From Halobacteriovorax sp. GB3 (GTDB lineage: Bacteria; Bdellovibrionota; Bacteriovoracia; Bacteriovoracales; Bacteriovoracaceae): a stretch of DNA of 64,000 bases. Location: positions 124,001-188,000 of the forward strand of contig NZ_JAQSLN010000001.1 of the NCBI RefSeq assembly GCF_028649655.1. Direction: 5' to 3'. The notes beneath the pieces are model-generated. The model did no database searches and was not told the origin of the DNA. It was given only the letters and a program-made list of their open reading frames with translations. A program made the position numbers and the translations under genes. Shown in pieces: positions 45,236 to 54,922 of the stretch (within the stretch, counting starts at the first letter, position 1; each line of letters starts with the position of its first letter).

Positions 45236-48004
45236 ATGAGGTTTAAATTTGCACAAGGTGCTGTGTGGAGACGTTGGGATTTACATATTCATAGTCCAGA
45301 TAGTGTCCTTGCAAATCGTTTTGAAGGAAATGATTACAATGATAAGTGGGATAAATATTTAGAGTGTCTTGAGGCGATTAAAGACATTTCAGTCGTTGGT
45401 GTCACTGATTATTATAGTGTAAGTGGATACAAGAAAGTTAGACAGTTTAAGAGTGAAGGGCGCTTAAGCAATATTGATCTCTTTTTACCGAATGTAGAAC
45501 TTAGGCTTGATCTAAGAACACAGAGTAATGGAACAGTAAACTTGCACATAATATTCAATCCTAAGATTGTTAACGAACTTGATAGACGCTTCTTCTCAGA
45601 GCTTAAATTCGAGTACTCTGATAAAATTTATAAATGTCTAAGGGATGATCTAATTCGTCTTGGGAGAGATTTCTCTAATAATCAAGAATTGCCAGAAAAT
45701 GAGGCTCTTAAATGTGGAACTAATCAGTTTAAGGTTTCGCTAACTGAGTTGAAGCGATTATTGAAGACTGATAATGATTTAAGGTTAAACTCATTTATTA
45801 TTGTTCCAAATAGTTCTACTGATGGTAACTCAGGAATTCAGGAAAGTGGTTTTGCAGCATACAGAGAAGAAATTTACAGACTTTCTGATGCTATCTTTTC
45901 TGGCAATCCCAATGATAGGAAGTATTTCTTGGGAGAGTCTTGCCCCAGAGAGGAACTCGATAGAAAGTACGGTGGACTAAAGCCTTGTGTCCATGGTTCG
46001 GATGCTCATTCTTTGATTAAAGTTGGCAGACCAGATCAATATCGAAATTGTTGGATCAAGTCTGACCCATCATTTGAAGGCTTAAAGCAAATAGTTCTCG
46101 AGCCATCATCTAGGGTTGCTATACAAAAGGATAACCCTTTATTTTCTTTTAAGAGATCCTATTTTTCAGAGTTCGTAGCAACGCCATGTCGAATTTTTAA
46201 TGAATCCTATGTTTCAACCTCAGACTTTAAAATACCTTTAAACCCATATATGGTTTCAATTATTGGCGGACGAGGAACAGGTAAAAGTATTCTTCTAGAT
46301 TTGTTAAAACGAACGTTTTTTGATTCTAGTACTGGGAGATTTTCAAAGATTATTCACAATGACTTTAGAGTGTCTGTAACAAAAACTGATGGGGAAGAAA
46401 ATGACTACGCTTTAGGCGAGGAAAATTATCTTGATTACCTTCATGTTTCTCAAGGAGACGTAAAAGCCGTTGTAGACGATGCAGCCAAACTCGATGTTGA
46501 AATAAAAAGAATGCTAGGTATGCCTAGTGATGATATTGAAATATCTAATGAGAACTTAAAACAAATTGAAAAAATCGTTGAAGTTAAGGGGTTGTTTGAA
46601 GTTCTGGATGAGGAAGGAAATCAGAAACATTCTAAGGATAAATTATTAAAGGATATCTCAAAGCACAAAAAACTAATTAAGACTATTACTACAGATGAGA
46701 ATCAGGAGTTAATAGAGAGGTACAGGTTAAATGAATCTAAAATTGGGAAGATTGATAAGAGTTTATTAGATAAAGCTGAACTTGAAAAACAATTTGAAGA
46801 ATTTAGTAAGCATACAAAAAATGTAATAGAAAAACTCAATATGATTACAGATACAATTGATATTCCTCTTCCAGATTTTTCTAAACAAGTATCTAAACTT
46901 GAAGAGTTGGGGAAGTACCAGGCCAGTCGTGCAGAAGAGATTGAAAAAGAGAACATTAAGATTAAAGATGATTTAAAAAGTAGAGGTGTTGATGGAGATA
47001 TTTCTTATTTATTAGATAAAGTAAAGGAGTATCAAGTTAATATAAATCACAGTGAGAAAGAAATAGATAAAATAGTAATTAAAGAAAATGAATATAAAAT
47101 GCAGTTTGAAGAACTCAAGCAAAGTACTGACTCCATGAGACAGAGATATGATGAGTATATTGCGGATATCACTTCTAGATGGAATGAGTTAAAGAATGGA
47201 AAAGATACATGGTCAGAAGAGCAAAAAGAACTTAATGCAGAACTCATTTCTAGTGTTGAGGTCTCAGGTGAGTTAATATTTGATGTTGAAAAGTTTTATG
47301 AGAAGCTATTAGAAGGGTTGAACAAAGGGAAATTTAGGGCATCAAAGGGAGAAGACAAATATTCAAAAGCAGTAAAAGTATTCGGAGTAGATAGTTATCA
47401 AACTTTTATAGACTTACTATCTAATAAGAAAATGATCAATGTTGACGATGGCGAGCCTTTAAATCTTGAATCATTTGTTTTAGCTCAGATGTTTGTGAAA
47501 AACGGAGAAAGTGATTTCTTAAAAACTCTTTTTTCAAGTGACCAGAGAGAATATTACTTGAAAGTTTTAACTCGAATAACTTACCAAGGAAAAAAACCTG
47601 ACCAATTATCTGTTGGTCAAAGGGGAACTTTTTATCTGTGCTTGAAATTAGCGACAAACACTTTTGGCTCGGCTCTAGTCTATGATCAACCTGAAGATGA
47701 TTTAGATAATAATTTTATAGTAAATGAATTGATTCCACTACTGAGAAAAATCAAGAAGTATCGTCAAGTTATTCTGGTTACACACAATGCAAATGTTGTT
47801 GTTAATTCGGATTCTGAGCAGGTTATTGTTGCATCAAATATTGGAGAAAAACTTTTTTATGTATCAGGATCAATAGAAAATACTTTTAGGGATACAGGTA
47901 CTCAGGATGCTTTAATGAAACAAGGTATAAAAGAACATGTATGTGACACTTTAGAGGGCGGGCTTAATGCATTTAAAGCACGTGAGAAGAAATATGATCT
48001 TTGA
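45236..48004 (+). CDS. TrlF-like protein: PHP domain joined to an SMC-like ATPase
   Basis: The 922-residue protein has an N-terminal PHP phosphoesterase domain with DLHIH (His17, His19), VTDYY at 57 and HGSDAH (about 253-258) as metal motifs. It is followed by Walker A GGRGTGKS (344-351), a long coiled coil (about 455-690), an ABC-like signature LSVGQRGT near 795 and Walker B ALVYDQPEDDLD near 815, with HN in VTHNAN as switch. This matches TrlF-family AAA-like ATPases, which are often found in defence loci. Nuclease action driven by ATPase sensing is inferred. The unknown gene at 48114 follows by 109 bases. Confidence 0.85.
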   Translation: MRFKFAQGAVWRRWDLHIHSPDSVLANRFEGNDYNDKWDKYLECLEAIKDISVVGVTDYYSVSGYKKVRQFKSEGRLSNIDLFLPNVELRLDLRTQSNGTVNLHIIFNPKIVNELDRRFFSELKFEYSDKIYKCLRDDLIRLGRDFSNNQELPENEALKCGTNQFKVSLTELKRLLKTDNDLRLNSFIIVPNSSTDGNSGIQESGFAAYREEIYRLSDAIFSGNPNDRKYFLGESCPREELDRKYGGLKPCVHGSDAHSLIKVGRPDQYRNCWIKSDPSFEGLKQIVLEPSSRVAIQKDNPLFSFKRSYFSEFVATPCRIFNESYVSTSDFKIPLNPYMVSIIGGRGTGKSILLDLLKRTFFDSSTGRFSKIIHNDFRVSVTKTDGEENDYALGEENYLDYLHVSQGDVKAVVDDAAKLDVEIKRMLGMPSDDIEISNENLKQIEKIVEVKGLFEVLDEEGNQKHSKDKLLKDISKHKKLIKTITTDENQELIERYRLNESKIGKIDKSLLDKAELEKQFEEFSKHTKNVIEKLNMITDTIDIPLPDFSKQVSKLEELGKYQASRAEEIEKENIKIKDDLKSRGVDGDISYLLDKVKEYQVNINHSEKEIDKIVIKENEYKMQFEELKQSTDSMRQRYDEYIADITSRWNELKNGKDTWSEEQKELNAELISSVEVSGELIFDVEKFYEKLLEGLNKGKFRASKGEDKYSKAVKVFGVDSYQTFIDLLSNKKMINVDDGEPLNLESFVLAQMFVKNGESDFLKTLFSSDQREYYLKVLTRITYQGKKPDQLSVGQRGTFYLCLKLATNTFGSALVYDQPEDDLDNNFIVNELIPLLRKIKKYRQVILVTHNANVVVNSDSEQVIVASNIGEKLFYVSGSIENTFRDTGTQDALMKQGIKEHVCDTLEGGLNAFKAREKKYDL

Positions 48005-48113
48005 TAGATAGGTTGGCGTAACATGCTGTTTTTATGTAACTTTGAAGTAGATAAAGAAAACTTAACTGAATTCATCGGGCAAAGCTGTCGAAGAGCTATT
48101 ACTGGAGTCATTT

Positions 48114-49202
48114 ATGTTGAATAAGTATAACTTTGAATTAGCTCTAGAGCAGGTCGCAGAAGACTTTTATTGTCATGGGGCCATAAACTTCGGCAAGCTT
48201 AGAAGTGGTAACTCTGAAGAAAATGAAGTTTATTTTAAAAATGTTGCTAAGGATTTAAGAGAAAAACTAAATTGCCAGCAGATAATGCTTAATTCTGGTG
48301 ATTGTCCAGACTCTGGTATTTTTGGAGAGTATGATTATAAACATGAAGATGCAGTAGATTGGGAGTTAGTAGAGAAGTGTGAGCTTGTTGCGATTGAAGT
48401 CGTTGGTGCAAACAAGCAAGTTAGATATATAGAGATTTCGACATCAGATTTAGAAGATTTTGAAATTCCAATTTATGCAAAATTCTCAGATAAAGGAAAA
48501 GAGAAGCATAACTCAATAAGATTGAAGTTAAATGACTATAACTTTTATGGTGAATTCTTTGGTGTCGAATATAAAGCGTCAGAAAGCAAAAGTGAAACCT
48601 CTATAAGTGTTGCTTCGTTTAACTCAACATGCCCTAGTTCAACAAAAACTAAAGTTTTGAGAGTTAGAATGATTCATAATTTTAAAGCATTTGGGAAAAA
48701 AGAGATATGCGGTTATAAATTAAAATCTTGTGAAATTGAACTATCTATTAATTTTAGTATTTATTATTTAATTGTTAATGATGCTCCTGAAGGAAGAGTT
48801 TCTGCTATCAAACAAGTTTTTGTTTGCGATGGAAATTTCTTTGCACCAGACATGAAAGAGGAGGAAGCAAATAAGCTTTCTAAGGAGATAAAACCTGAAA
48901 CTCTTGGAATAGATTATGATTTATATCGTGTAAAATTAAGGTATAGACCATTTTTTGATTCAAGGACAATTAGGGCAAATGGGTTTGGTTTATATACTTC
49001 ATGGGAGCCAAAGATTCCTGCGTTGGAAAAAGAAGAGAAGCAGCGTGAAGAATTGATGAAAGAAGTAGAGAGAGTACAGCAAAACTTCACTGACTCAGAG
49101 GATGAAGTAACATCTGATAAAGTTTTGGGTGGGGATGAAAACCTTGATAATGTAATTTATCTTACACTCAGAGATGAAAGAATAAAGAAAAGAGCAGCCT
49201 AA
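48114..49202 (+). CDS. unknown protein paired with the TrlF-like ATPase
   Basis: This 362-residue cytosolic protein starts behind TGGAG. The middle (about 90-270) is beta-rich, with segments such as VAIEVVGANKQVRYIEI and ELSINFSIYYLIVND. The C-terminal 60 residues are charged and probably disordered. I recognise no family. It lies downstream of TrlF in the same direction, and its end nearly touches the convergent methyltransferase gene, which ends at 49205. A partner or effector role for TrlF is possible but only from position. Confidence 0.65.
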   Translation: MLNKYNFELALEQVAEDFYCHGAINFGKLRSGNSEENEVYFKNVAKDLREKLNCQQIMLNSGDCPDSGIFGEYDYKHEDAVDWELVEKCELVAIEVVGANKQVRYIEISTSDLEDFEIPIYAKFSDKGKEKHNSIRLKLNDYNFYGEFFGVEYKASESKSETSISVASFNSTCPSSTKTKVLRVRMIHNFKAFGKKEICGYKLKSCEIELSINFSIYYLIVNDAPEGRVSAIKQVFVCDGNFFAPDMKEEEANKLSKEIKPETLGIDYDLYRVKLRYRPFFDSRTIRANGFGLYTSWEPKIPALEKEEKQREELMKEVERVQQNFTDSEDEVTSDKVLGGDENLDNVIYLTLRDERIKKRAA

Positions 49203-49204
49203 AA

Positions 49205-50314
49205 CTAGACAGCAATCTCTTTATTGTAATGAAAAGCGTATTTCTTAAAATCTTTATTTTTATCTATTGATAGTACTTTACCAGAGAGAGACTCTCTAAG
49301 TGCATTTCCTATAGCTGTAGCCATTTTTACTGGAACAGCATTACCAATTTGCTTAAAAACTGAAGTTGTACTTCCTACAAAATGAAAGTCCCATGGGAAT
49401 GATTGAATAGATGCGGCTTCACGAGCTGTTAAATATCTACACTCTATAGGATGGTAATACATTGTTCGTGAAGTAAGAATTGTGAAAGAAGGGGAGCTGT
49501 ACGAAAGTCTTTGTAGTTTCGTTTGTCTGAACCTACCTTCTCTAAGCTCTTCCCAGATAACATCATAATGAAGGCTTTTAGGTAAATAGGCTTCTTGATC
49601 TTTTTTATATCTAATTCCGCACCCTTCTGGAATATATTTAAGTCGCTTTCGATCTAGATCATTTTTAACTTGAGCAGTAGCAGGATCATTGTATGTAGCC
49701 TTTTTCTTGATGGATTTAAAAGCATCTTTTACCGTTGCTACTTTTTTAGTTCCTCTTTCGCCATGTGAAGGTGTTGGAAAGATCGGCTGCATTCCTTCCT
49801 TGCAACCAATAATGATAGTTCTTCTTCTTTTCTCTGGTACACCATACTCATCCGAAGAAAGAACTCGAGCATCTAGTTGATATCCTAAATCTTCGAAGAT
49901 AGAAAAGATCTTTTTTAGAACATCTTTGTTTTTATTCGCTAATAACCCTGTTACATTTTCTATAACTACTGCCTTGGGCTTTGCAAGTCTTACAATTCTT
50001 ACAAACTCTAGAAAAAGAAAGTTTCTAGGATCGTCACTATTACCTTTTCCTATAGTAGAGAATCCTTGGCAAGGCGGACCACCAACAACAAGGTCAACAC
50101 TTTCTCCCTGTAGTAGATCTTTAATCATCGAATTCTTGAGATCTCTAACATCACCACAATAAGTTTCAGCATCTTTATGATTTAATTTAAATGTCTCAAT
50201 AGCATCTTTATCATGATCTATACCTAGGAGACATCTGAAACCAGCTTGTTCTAATCCGTATGAGAGGCCACCACAACCACTAAATACATCTATAAAATTA
50301 TATATTTTTTCCAT
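49205..50314 (-). CDS. C5 cytosine-specific DNA methyltransferase
   Basis: A SAM-dependent enzyme, 369 residues, methylating cytosine at C5. Motif I FIDVFSGCGGLSYGL (7-21), motif IV GGPPCQGFS with catalytic Cys82, motif VI VIENVTG near 116, motif VIII RRRTIIIG near 168 and motifs IX-X near the C-terminus are present. The variable target region (about 200-270) would decide the sequence methylated. It faces away from a gene with HNH motifs (50470-51648), the typical arrangement of a type II restriction-modification system. The start codon has no clear ribosome site and may be leaderless. Confidence 0.92.
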   Translation of the reverse strand: MEKIYNFIDVFSGCGGLSYGLEQAGFRCLLGIDHDKDAIETFKLNHKDAETYCGDVRDLKNSMIKDLLQGESVDLVVGGPPCQGFSTIGKGNSDDPRNFLFLEFVRIVRLAKPKAVVIENVTGLLANKNKDVLKKIFSIFEDLGYQLDARVLSSDEYGVPEKRRRTIIIGCKEGMQPIFPTPSHGERGTKKVATVKDAFKSIKKKATYNDPATAQVKNDLDRKRLKYIPEGCGIRYKKDQEAYLPKSLHYDVIWEELREGRFRQTKLQRLSYSSPSFTILTSRTMYYHPIECRYLTAREAASIQSFPWDFHFVGSTTSVFKQIGNAVPVKMATAIGNALRESLSGKVLSIDKNKDFKKYAFHYNKEIAV

Positions 50315-50469
50315 ATATATATTTTGACATGCAATTAATGACAGGCCAAGTCAGTAATAAATTCCGGCCTTGACCAAACCTTGCTTATATAAAAGTGGAT
50401 AATTACTCTCGGATAATTATGTAAGAGAGAAACTCTTTATATTTAATTTATTTCGTATAGAATTTAGTA
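50315..50469. promoter_or_regulatory. divergent control region of the methyltransferase and HNH genes
   Basis: This AT-rich 155-base spacer carries two direct copies of GGATAATTA (50397-50405 and 50411-50419), 14 bases apart, close to the HNH gene. They may bind a regulator that delays restriction until DNA is methylated, but no separate C-protein gene is present. The element is judged by eye. Confidence 0.4.
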
Positions 50470-51648
50470 ATGAAGACAAAATTAGTAGAATTAATAAGTA
50501 AATCAAAAGATGACTTTATCTCCGAGTATTTGAATAACCTACCTGAGGAAGTAAGATATTCAGTCGATAGAGTTGATGGCTTAAAAGAAAATACTATTAG
50601 TAGAGTAGACTTAATTGAAAAGTTTAATAAGTTGGTCTCTAGTAATATAGAAAAATTCAAAGAGAACTTTATTTCTCATATTTCTTCTATGGAAGGTTAT
50701 CTTGCGTATAGTTCAACTCCAAAGGCATTTGAAAAAGCATGGATGTATCGAAAGACTAAGATCTCAAGTTTATCTCTGTTTGAGGTTCAAGACCTCTTAT
50801 CAAATCATGCGCAATTAATCCCTATGATAAAATCGGAAAACTTATTTAACTCTGGTGAAAAAGGGATGATCAAATCGAAAGATGATGGCTCCTTTTTGTA
50901 TGGAATCAGACATTCTAAAGGAAACTATGATGATGTCTTAGACTCGCTAGGAAACTTTAGTTATCAACCTCCTTTTGATGCTCTAGGTATGCTTAGATAC
51001 AGATGGCTTGAATATTTAACTGTTGAAGCAAAACTACCAATCTATATGTATGTCACAATGTGGTTTAAACATGAGGTACTTGAATCTACAAATCATGTAA
51101 CGATGATATGCCCTGTGAAAATAACAAAAAGGCATAAAGAGTTTGATGCTCCTTTAAGTTTACAGTTAATAACAATTGATGAGGCTATAGAGCATACTAT
51201 GATGATTAGATCTATGGATACTTTAGATCTAGCATCTAAAATTAGATCAGGTCTACCGGATGAATATGTAATCAAGTTTAATTATGAAAACATCAAGTCT
51301 AATACAAAACTGAGAAATCATTTAATCAATTGGGCAGTTACTAAAGGAAAAAAGTGTCCTGGTGATAAATGCCAAAATATCGAATTTAAGAGAATTAAAA
51401 ATAAGTCTAAGATACACCTGGGTCATATTGTTCCACAAAACTGGGGAGGAATCTTTCAATTCCTACAGGAAAAGAATCACATTCATCACCCAGACAATCT
51501 ATACCTTTCATGTTCTGAATGTAATATTTCTTTAAATTCATCCTTTCCTGGAGATCAATTACGTAAGAACATAATTGATGAGAAGTATGGAACAATTGGG
51601 GATTATATAAGATCAGACTTAAGTTATTTCTCAAAGGTAGATGAATGA
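50470..51648 (+). CDS. HNH nuclease, probable restriction endonuclease of the type II system
   Basis: The 392-residue protein has a C-terminal HNH domain: Cys296 and Cys301 (CPGDKC), His319 in HLGHIVPQNWGG, Asn343 in HPDNLYLSC, with Cys348 and Cys351 completing a zinc site. The N-terminal 280 residues show no family I recognise and may read the target sequence. It is transcribed away from the C5 methyltransferase with a shared control region. Cognate cutting at the methylated site is inferred from the pairing. Confidence 0.75.
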   Translation: MKTKLVELISKSKDDFISEYLNNLPEEVRYSVDRVDGLKENTISRVDLIEKFNKLVSSNIEKFKENFISHISSMEGYLAYSSTPKAFEKAWMYRKTKISSLSLFEVQDLLSNHAQLIPMIKSENLFNSGEKGMIKSKDDGSFLYGIRHSKGNYDDVLDSLGNFSYQPPFDALGMLRYRWLEYLTVEAKLPIYMYVTMWFKHEVLESTNHVTMICPVKITKRHKEFDAPLSLQLITIDEAIEHTMMIRSMDTLDLASKIRSGLPDEYVIKFNYENIKSNTKLRNHLINWAVTKGKKCPGDKCQNIEFKRIKNKSKIHLGHIVPQNWGGIFQFLQEKNHIHHPDNLYLSCSECNISLNSSFPGDQLRKNIIDEKYGTIGDYIRSDLSYFSKVDE

Positions 51649-52080
51649 TAGTATATGATTCTACAAAGTCAGGGGTTCGTACTGACGTTAAGAACAATCT
51701 TATTTAAAAAAAGATTAGATACTTTCTAGAGAGGTACAGGGTATAAGACCCCCCAAATAGAGAAATTTCATCAAGCCTAAATTCAATGATAGTTTTGAAA
51801 AAATATAAAAAATATGATCAGTTTTAAATGGTACTACTCATAATGAGGAGCTTTTAAATCTCATAGACTCAGCCACTAACCAATGAGAATATTAAGGTAC
51901 ATTTCTCTTCTGAGGGTTTAAGCAACCCTTTTCCAATTTACTCCTTTCATTTTTTCTAATTAAGTTTTGGTTTGAGGCCTTGATGGACAAATTTTCTTCT
52001 TAATCGTTAAGATAACTTAATTTATTTTTATTATTTTAAAACCGACAATTATACAAGTTAACCAAGAGATAAGGTTTTAT
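51649..52080. other. intergenic region with second copy of the island repeat
   Basis: The 432-base spacer contains copy B of the direct repeat and no gene I can support. The AT content is high. AAGG precedes the next ATG at 52081. A possible older unit boundary lies here; see the findings. Confidence 0.5.
51846..51909 (+). repeat. island direct repeat, copy B
   Basis: A diverged copy of the sequence that follows ssrA (44606-44670), again starting AGGAGCTTTT and including TAACCAATGAGAA. The hairpin arm before it is decayed (CTCATAATGAG). The 13-base ssrA end itself is not found in front of this copy. Confidence 0.6.
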
Positions 52081-53016
52081 ATGGGAAAAATAACATTAAG
52101 AAAAGTTGTTAGTACTGTTGCTAAGATAAATAGAGAAATTGAGCGAGAGAGAAAAAGACAAGAGCGTGAATCAAGGAAAAGAGATAAGCAACTAGAGAAA
52201 GAACAAAGGTTACGATTCCGAGAATCTGAGAGACTTAGAAAAAAGAGAATAAGAGAACAAGAAAAAGCTTTAAAAGAGAAAGAACGTGAAAATCAGAGAA
52301 TAGAAAAAGAGAAGAAGAAGCAAGAAACTCGATTGGCCAAAGAAAATGAGAAACAAAAGAAAAGAGAAGAGAATAAAGCTTCTAAGGCTAAGGAGAAAGA
52401 GTCAAAGGAAGCAAAAAAAATATTAACAAAATTGACTATTGAAGAGCATGAACTTGGAAAAGAGTATTCTACTAATTTTAGAGTACCTGATTTTAAATTC
52501 GATCTTAGTAGAGAGATCTTATTACTAAAATCTGAAGATTTATCTATCTCTAGAAAAAGAATTAAACCTATCTATTTAGACAGTATTTTGCTTTCAGGTA
52601 AATATAACTCGGTATTTGGAATGGACGGTCTTCGAGATTTTAAAAACTCTTTAAATGATTTGATGAAGAGCATCGATAAAGATCCTATCATTTTGAGGGA
52701 GTCATATTTGGAGGACTTAATTTTTAATACTGGTTTATTTTATGAATATGAGTTTGCACCAGAAAGAATTCAAGAAGTTGAGGACTTCAGTAACTGGAAA
52801 TCATTTTATAGACTTGTAAGAAATATGACAGACTATAAGGCTATTTCAGAAATAAGTTTTGATTATCTTAAGGGGGAGTACCCAAAACATTTTTCTGAAT
52901 TTAGTGAAGATAATGTAAATGAATTAAGAAGTGTATTTGATGTTCTAGTTCCTCAGGTGAAATTTGATTTTGAGGAATATCTAAATAAAGTCGTAAGCAA
53001 TCAATTTATAGCATAA
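52081..53016 (+). CDS. coiled-coil protein, function unknown
   Basis: The 311-residue protein begins with about 110 residues of very high charge (Lys, Arg, Glu) that form a long helix or coiled coil (about residues 12-122). A folded C-terminal region (about 125-311) has aromatic residues but no motif I know. It starts an apparent operon: the next gene begins 12 bases after its stop. Because the neighbour is a membrane-anchored coiled-coil nuclease-like protein, the two may form a complex. Confidence 0.68.
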   Translation: MGKITLRKVVSTVAKINREIERERKRQERESRKRDKQLEKEQRLRFRESERLRKKRIREQEKALKEKERENQRIEKEKKKQETRLAKENEKQKKREENKASKAKEKESKEAKKILTKLTIEEHELGKEYSTNFRVPDFKFDLSREILLLKSEDLSISRKRIKPIYLDSILLSGKYNSVFGMDGLRDFKNSLNDLMKSIDKDPIILRESYLEDLIFNTGLFYEYEFAPERIQEVEDFSNWKSFYRLVRNMTDYKAISEISFDYLKGEYPKHFSEFSEDNVNELRSVFDVLVPQVKFDFEEYLNKVVSNQFIA

Positions 53017-53028
53017 AATGGAGTTTAT

Positions 53029-54483
53029 ATGAATAACCAAGTTGGAATAATATTTCTTTTAAGTCTATCTGTCATCGGTTTGTTGTTTTTAATAATAAAA
53101 GTCTGGAAGTCAAAAAGAATAATCGAAGATCAAGTTAAATATCTTGAGGAAGAGAAAGCGAAGAAAGAAGAATTAGAAAAATCATACTTTGATTTGTCTA
53201 AGTGGAAGAAAGATGCTGAGCTAAAGCTAGTCAAGCTAAATGAATACGAGATCGAGAAGAATGAGTTATCAAAAAATGTCAGCGAACTTACTACATGGAA
53301 GGAGGAGACTTCAAAACTTATACCTGAATGGAGAAGAAAAAGTGATATTGTTGATCAAAATATTCGTTTGGTTGAGGAAAGCGCTGATCTGGAGGGAAAG
53401 AAAAATCTTTTGCTAACAGATATTGAAAGTATGAAGTTACAGCTAGGTGAGCTTTTAGAATATCAATTACTCGAAGAGAGCGGTGTTTTCAATTATAAAT
53501 TTCATTTTCAAGAAATTAATCAATACGATGATGCTTTGGCTATAATTAAAGAAAGTGAAAAGGTATTAGTAAAAACGAGTAAAGCTTTTAATACTAAAGC
53601 GAAAGATCTTGTCGGAACACCCATTATGAAAAGTCTTGAGAAAATTTCATTGCTTGCATTTAATAGTGGAGCGGACTTAATAACTTCAAATATTAAATTT
53701 AATAATTATGAATCATGCGTAAGTAAGTTAGAAAAACTTTTCATAAATATAAATAACTGCTTAGGTCCTCTAAGTTCCGAAATATCTTCTGCTTATTACG
53801 AAGCAAAGGTAAAAGAGATGACGATATCTCTTGAATATGAAGAAGAGAAACAGAGAATTAAACAAGAGCAAGATGATATTAAGGCTCAAATGCGTGAAGA
53901 ACAAAAAAATCTACAAGAAGCAGAAAAGGCTAGAGACAAGGCAATCGAAGAAGAGGAGAAACTCGAAATTGCACTAGAAATGGCACGAAAAGAGCTTGAA
54001 GGGAAGGCCGAGGCTGAAAGATCAGATTTTGAAGCTAAAATTAAAGAACTAGAGAAGCAGTTGGAAGAGGCACACCAAGAAACAGAAAGAACTATATCAA
54101 ATGCACAGATAACAAGTGTAGGTCACGTTTATGTGATTTCGAACCTAGGATCTTTTGGAGAGAATATATATAAAATCGGAATGACTAGAAGAGATGATCC
54201 GATGGATAGAGTAAGAGAGCTAGGCGATGCATCAGTACCTTTTCGATTTGATGTTCATGCAATGGTTTTCTCAGATAATGCAAGAAAGCTAGAGGCCGAT
54301 TTGCATAAATACTTTGATGAAAGAAGAGTTAATAAAATCAACAAAAGAAAAGAGTTTTTTACCGTATCATTAGAGGAAGTTGAAAAGGCTTGTGATGAGC
54401 TTGGCTATAATATTAAACTGACAAAGTTAGCAGAAGCTAGGGAGTACAGAGAATCTTTAGACTATGATTTAGAGGTCGCTTAA
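53029..54483 (+). CDS. membrane-anchored DUF4041 protein with C-terminal GIY-YIG domain
   Basis: A single N-terminal membrane segment (about residues 5-24) is followed by coiled coil, a DUF4041 region (about 180-290), a second coiled coil (about 270-360), and a GIY-YIG-like T5orf172/MUG113 domain from residue 364 with GHVYVISN, NIYKIGMTRR (GIY-YIG equivalents) and a Glu in ADLHKYF downstream. The 484-residue layout matches DUF4041-GIY-YIG proteins found on phages and islands. A nuclease that acts at the membrane on incoming DNA is a reasonable inference, not shown. Confidence 0.78.
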   Translation: MNNQVGIIFLLSLSVIGLLFLIIKVWKSKRIIEDQVKYLEEEKAKKEELEKSYFDLSKWKKDAELKLVKLNEYEIEKNELSKNVSELTTWKEETSKLIPEWRRKSDIVDQNIRLVEESADLEGKKNLLLTDIESMKLQLGELLEYQLLEESGVFNYKFHFQEINQYDDALAIIKESEKVLVKTSKAFNTKAKDLVGTPIMKSLEKISLLAFNSGADLITSNIKFNNYESCVSKLEKLFININNCLGPLSSEISSAYYEAKVKEMTISLEYEEEKQRIKQEQDDIKAQMREEQKNLQEAEKARDKAIEEEEKLEIALEMARKELEGKAEAERSDFEAKIKELEKQLEEAHQETERTISNAQITSVGHVYVISNLGSFGENIYKIGMTRRDDPMDRVRELGDASVPFRFDVHAMVFSDNARKLEADLHKYFDERRVNKINKRKEFFTVSLEEVEKACDELGYNIKLTKLAEAREYRESLDYDLEVA

Positions 54484-54598
54484 TATATTGGAGTTTAATC
54501 TTCTATATTGCGTACTTCTTCTTTCTTTTGACCTAAATTGAAAGGGTTAAGTCGGTTAGACCTATCACCATCTTGCAACTAAAAAGCAAGAGGTGAAA

Positions 54599-54922
54599 AT
54601 GATAACTAAAAAAAGAAGATTAGAAGCACTTAAGAAAGCTAGTCGAAAAAAAACAAACACAGCCATTGCAATGATGCACTTCTATAACCCAATAGGAAAA
54701 GGTGACTGGTTTATTACTCATGCTCAAGAGATTGAAGGAGAGATTGTATTCATTGGAGTCGTTTATTTCAATTCGTTTCAATGGCAGGAATTTTCTCTTT
54801 CAAAATTGAAAAATACAAAACTACCATTTGGCGAAAAAATTAAATATAATCCGAAGTTTCAACCAGTTTCTATTTCTGTTTTAAAGCATCTTTTAAGTAG
54901 TGGCGAAGATTTTCGTCCTTGA
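54599..54922 (+). CDS. DUF2958-like small protein
   Basis: The 107-residue protein contains YNPIGKGDWFITHAQ and FIGVVYFN, with the FNPIG/GDWTWYITE-like layout of DUF2958 proteins that occur on conjugative elements. The ATG at 54599 follows GAGG by five bases; a GTG at 54593 is in frame. Its last 53 bases overlap the convergent helicase gene. Function is unknown. Confidence 0.65.
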   Translation: MITKKRRLEALKKASRKKTNTAIAMMHFYNPIGKGDWFITHAQEIEGEIVFIGVVYFNSFQWQEFSLSKLKNTKLPFGEKIKYNPKFQPVSISVLKHLLSSGEDFRP

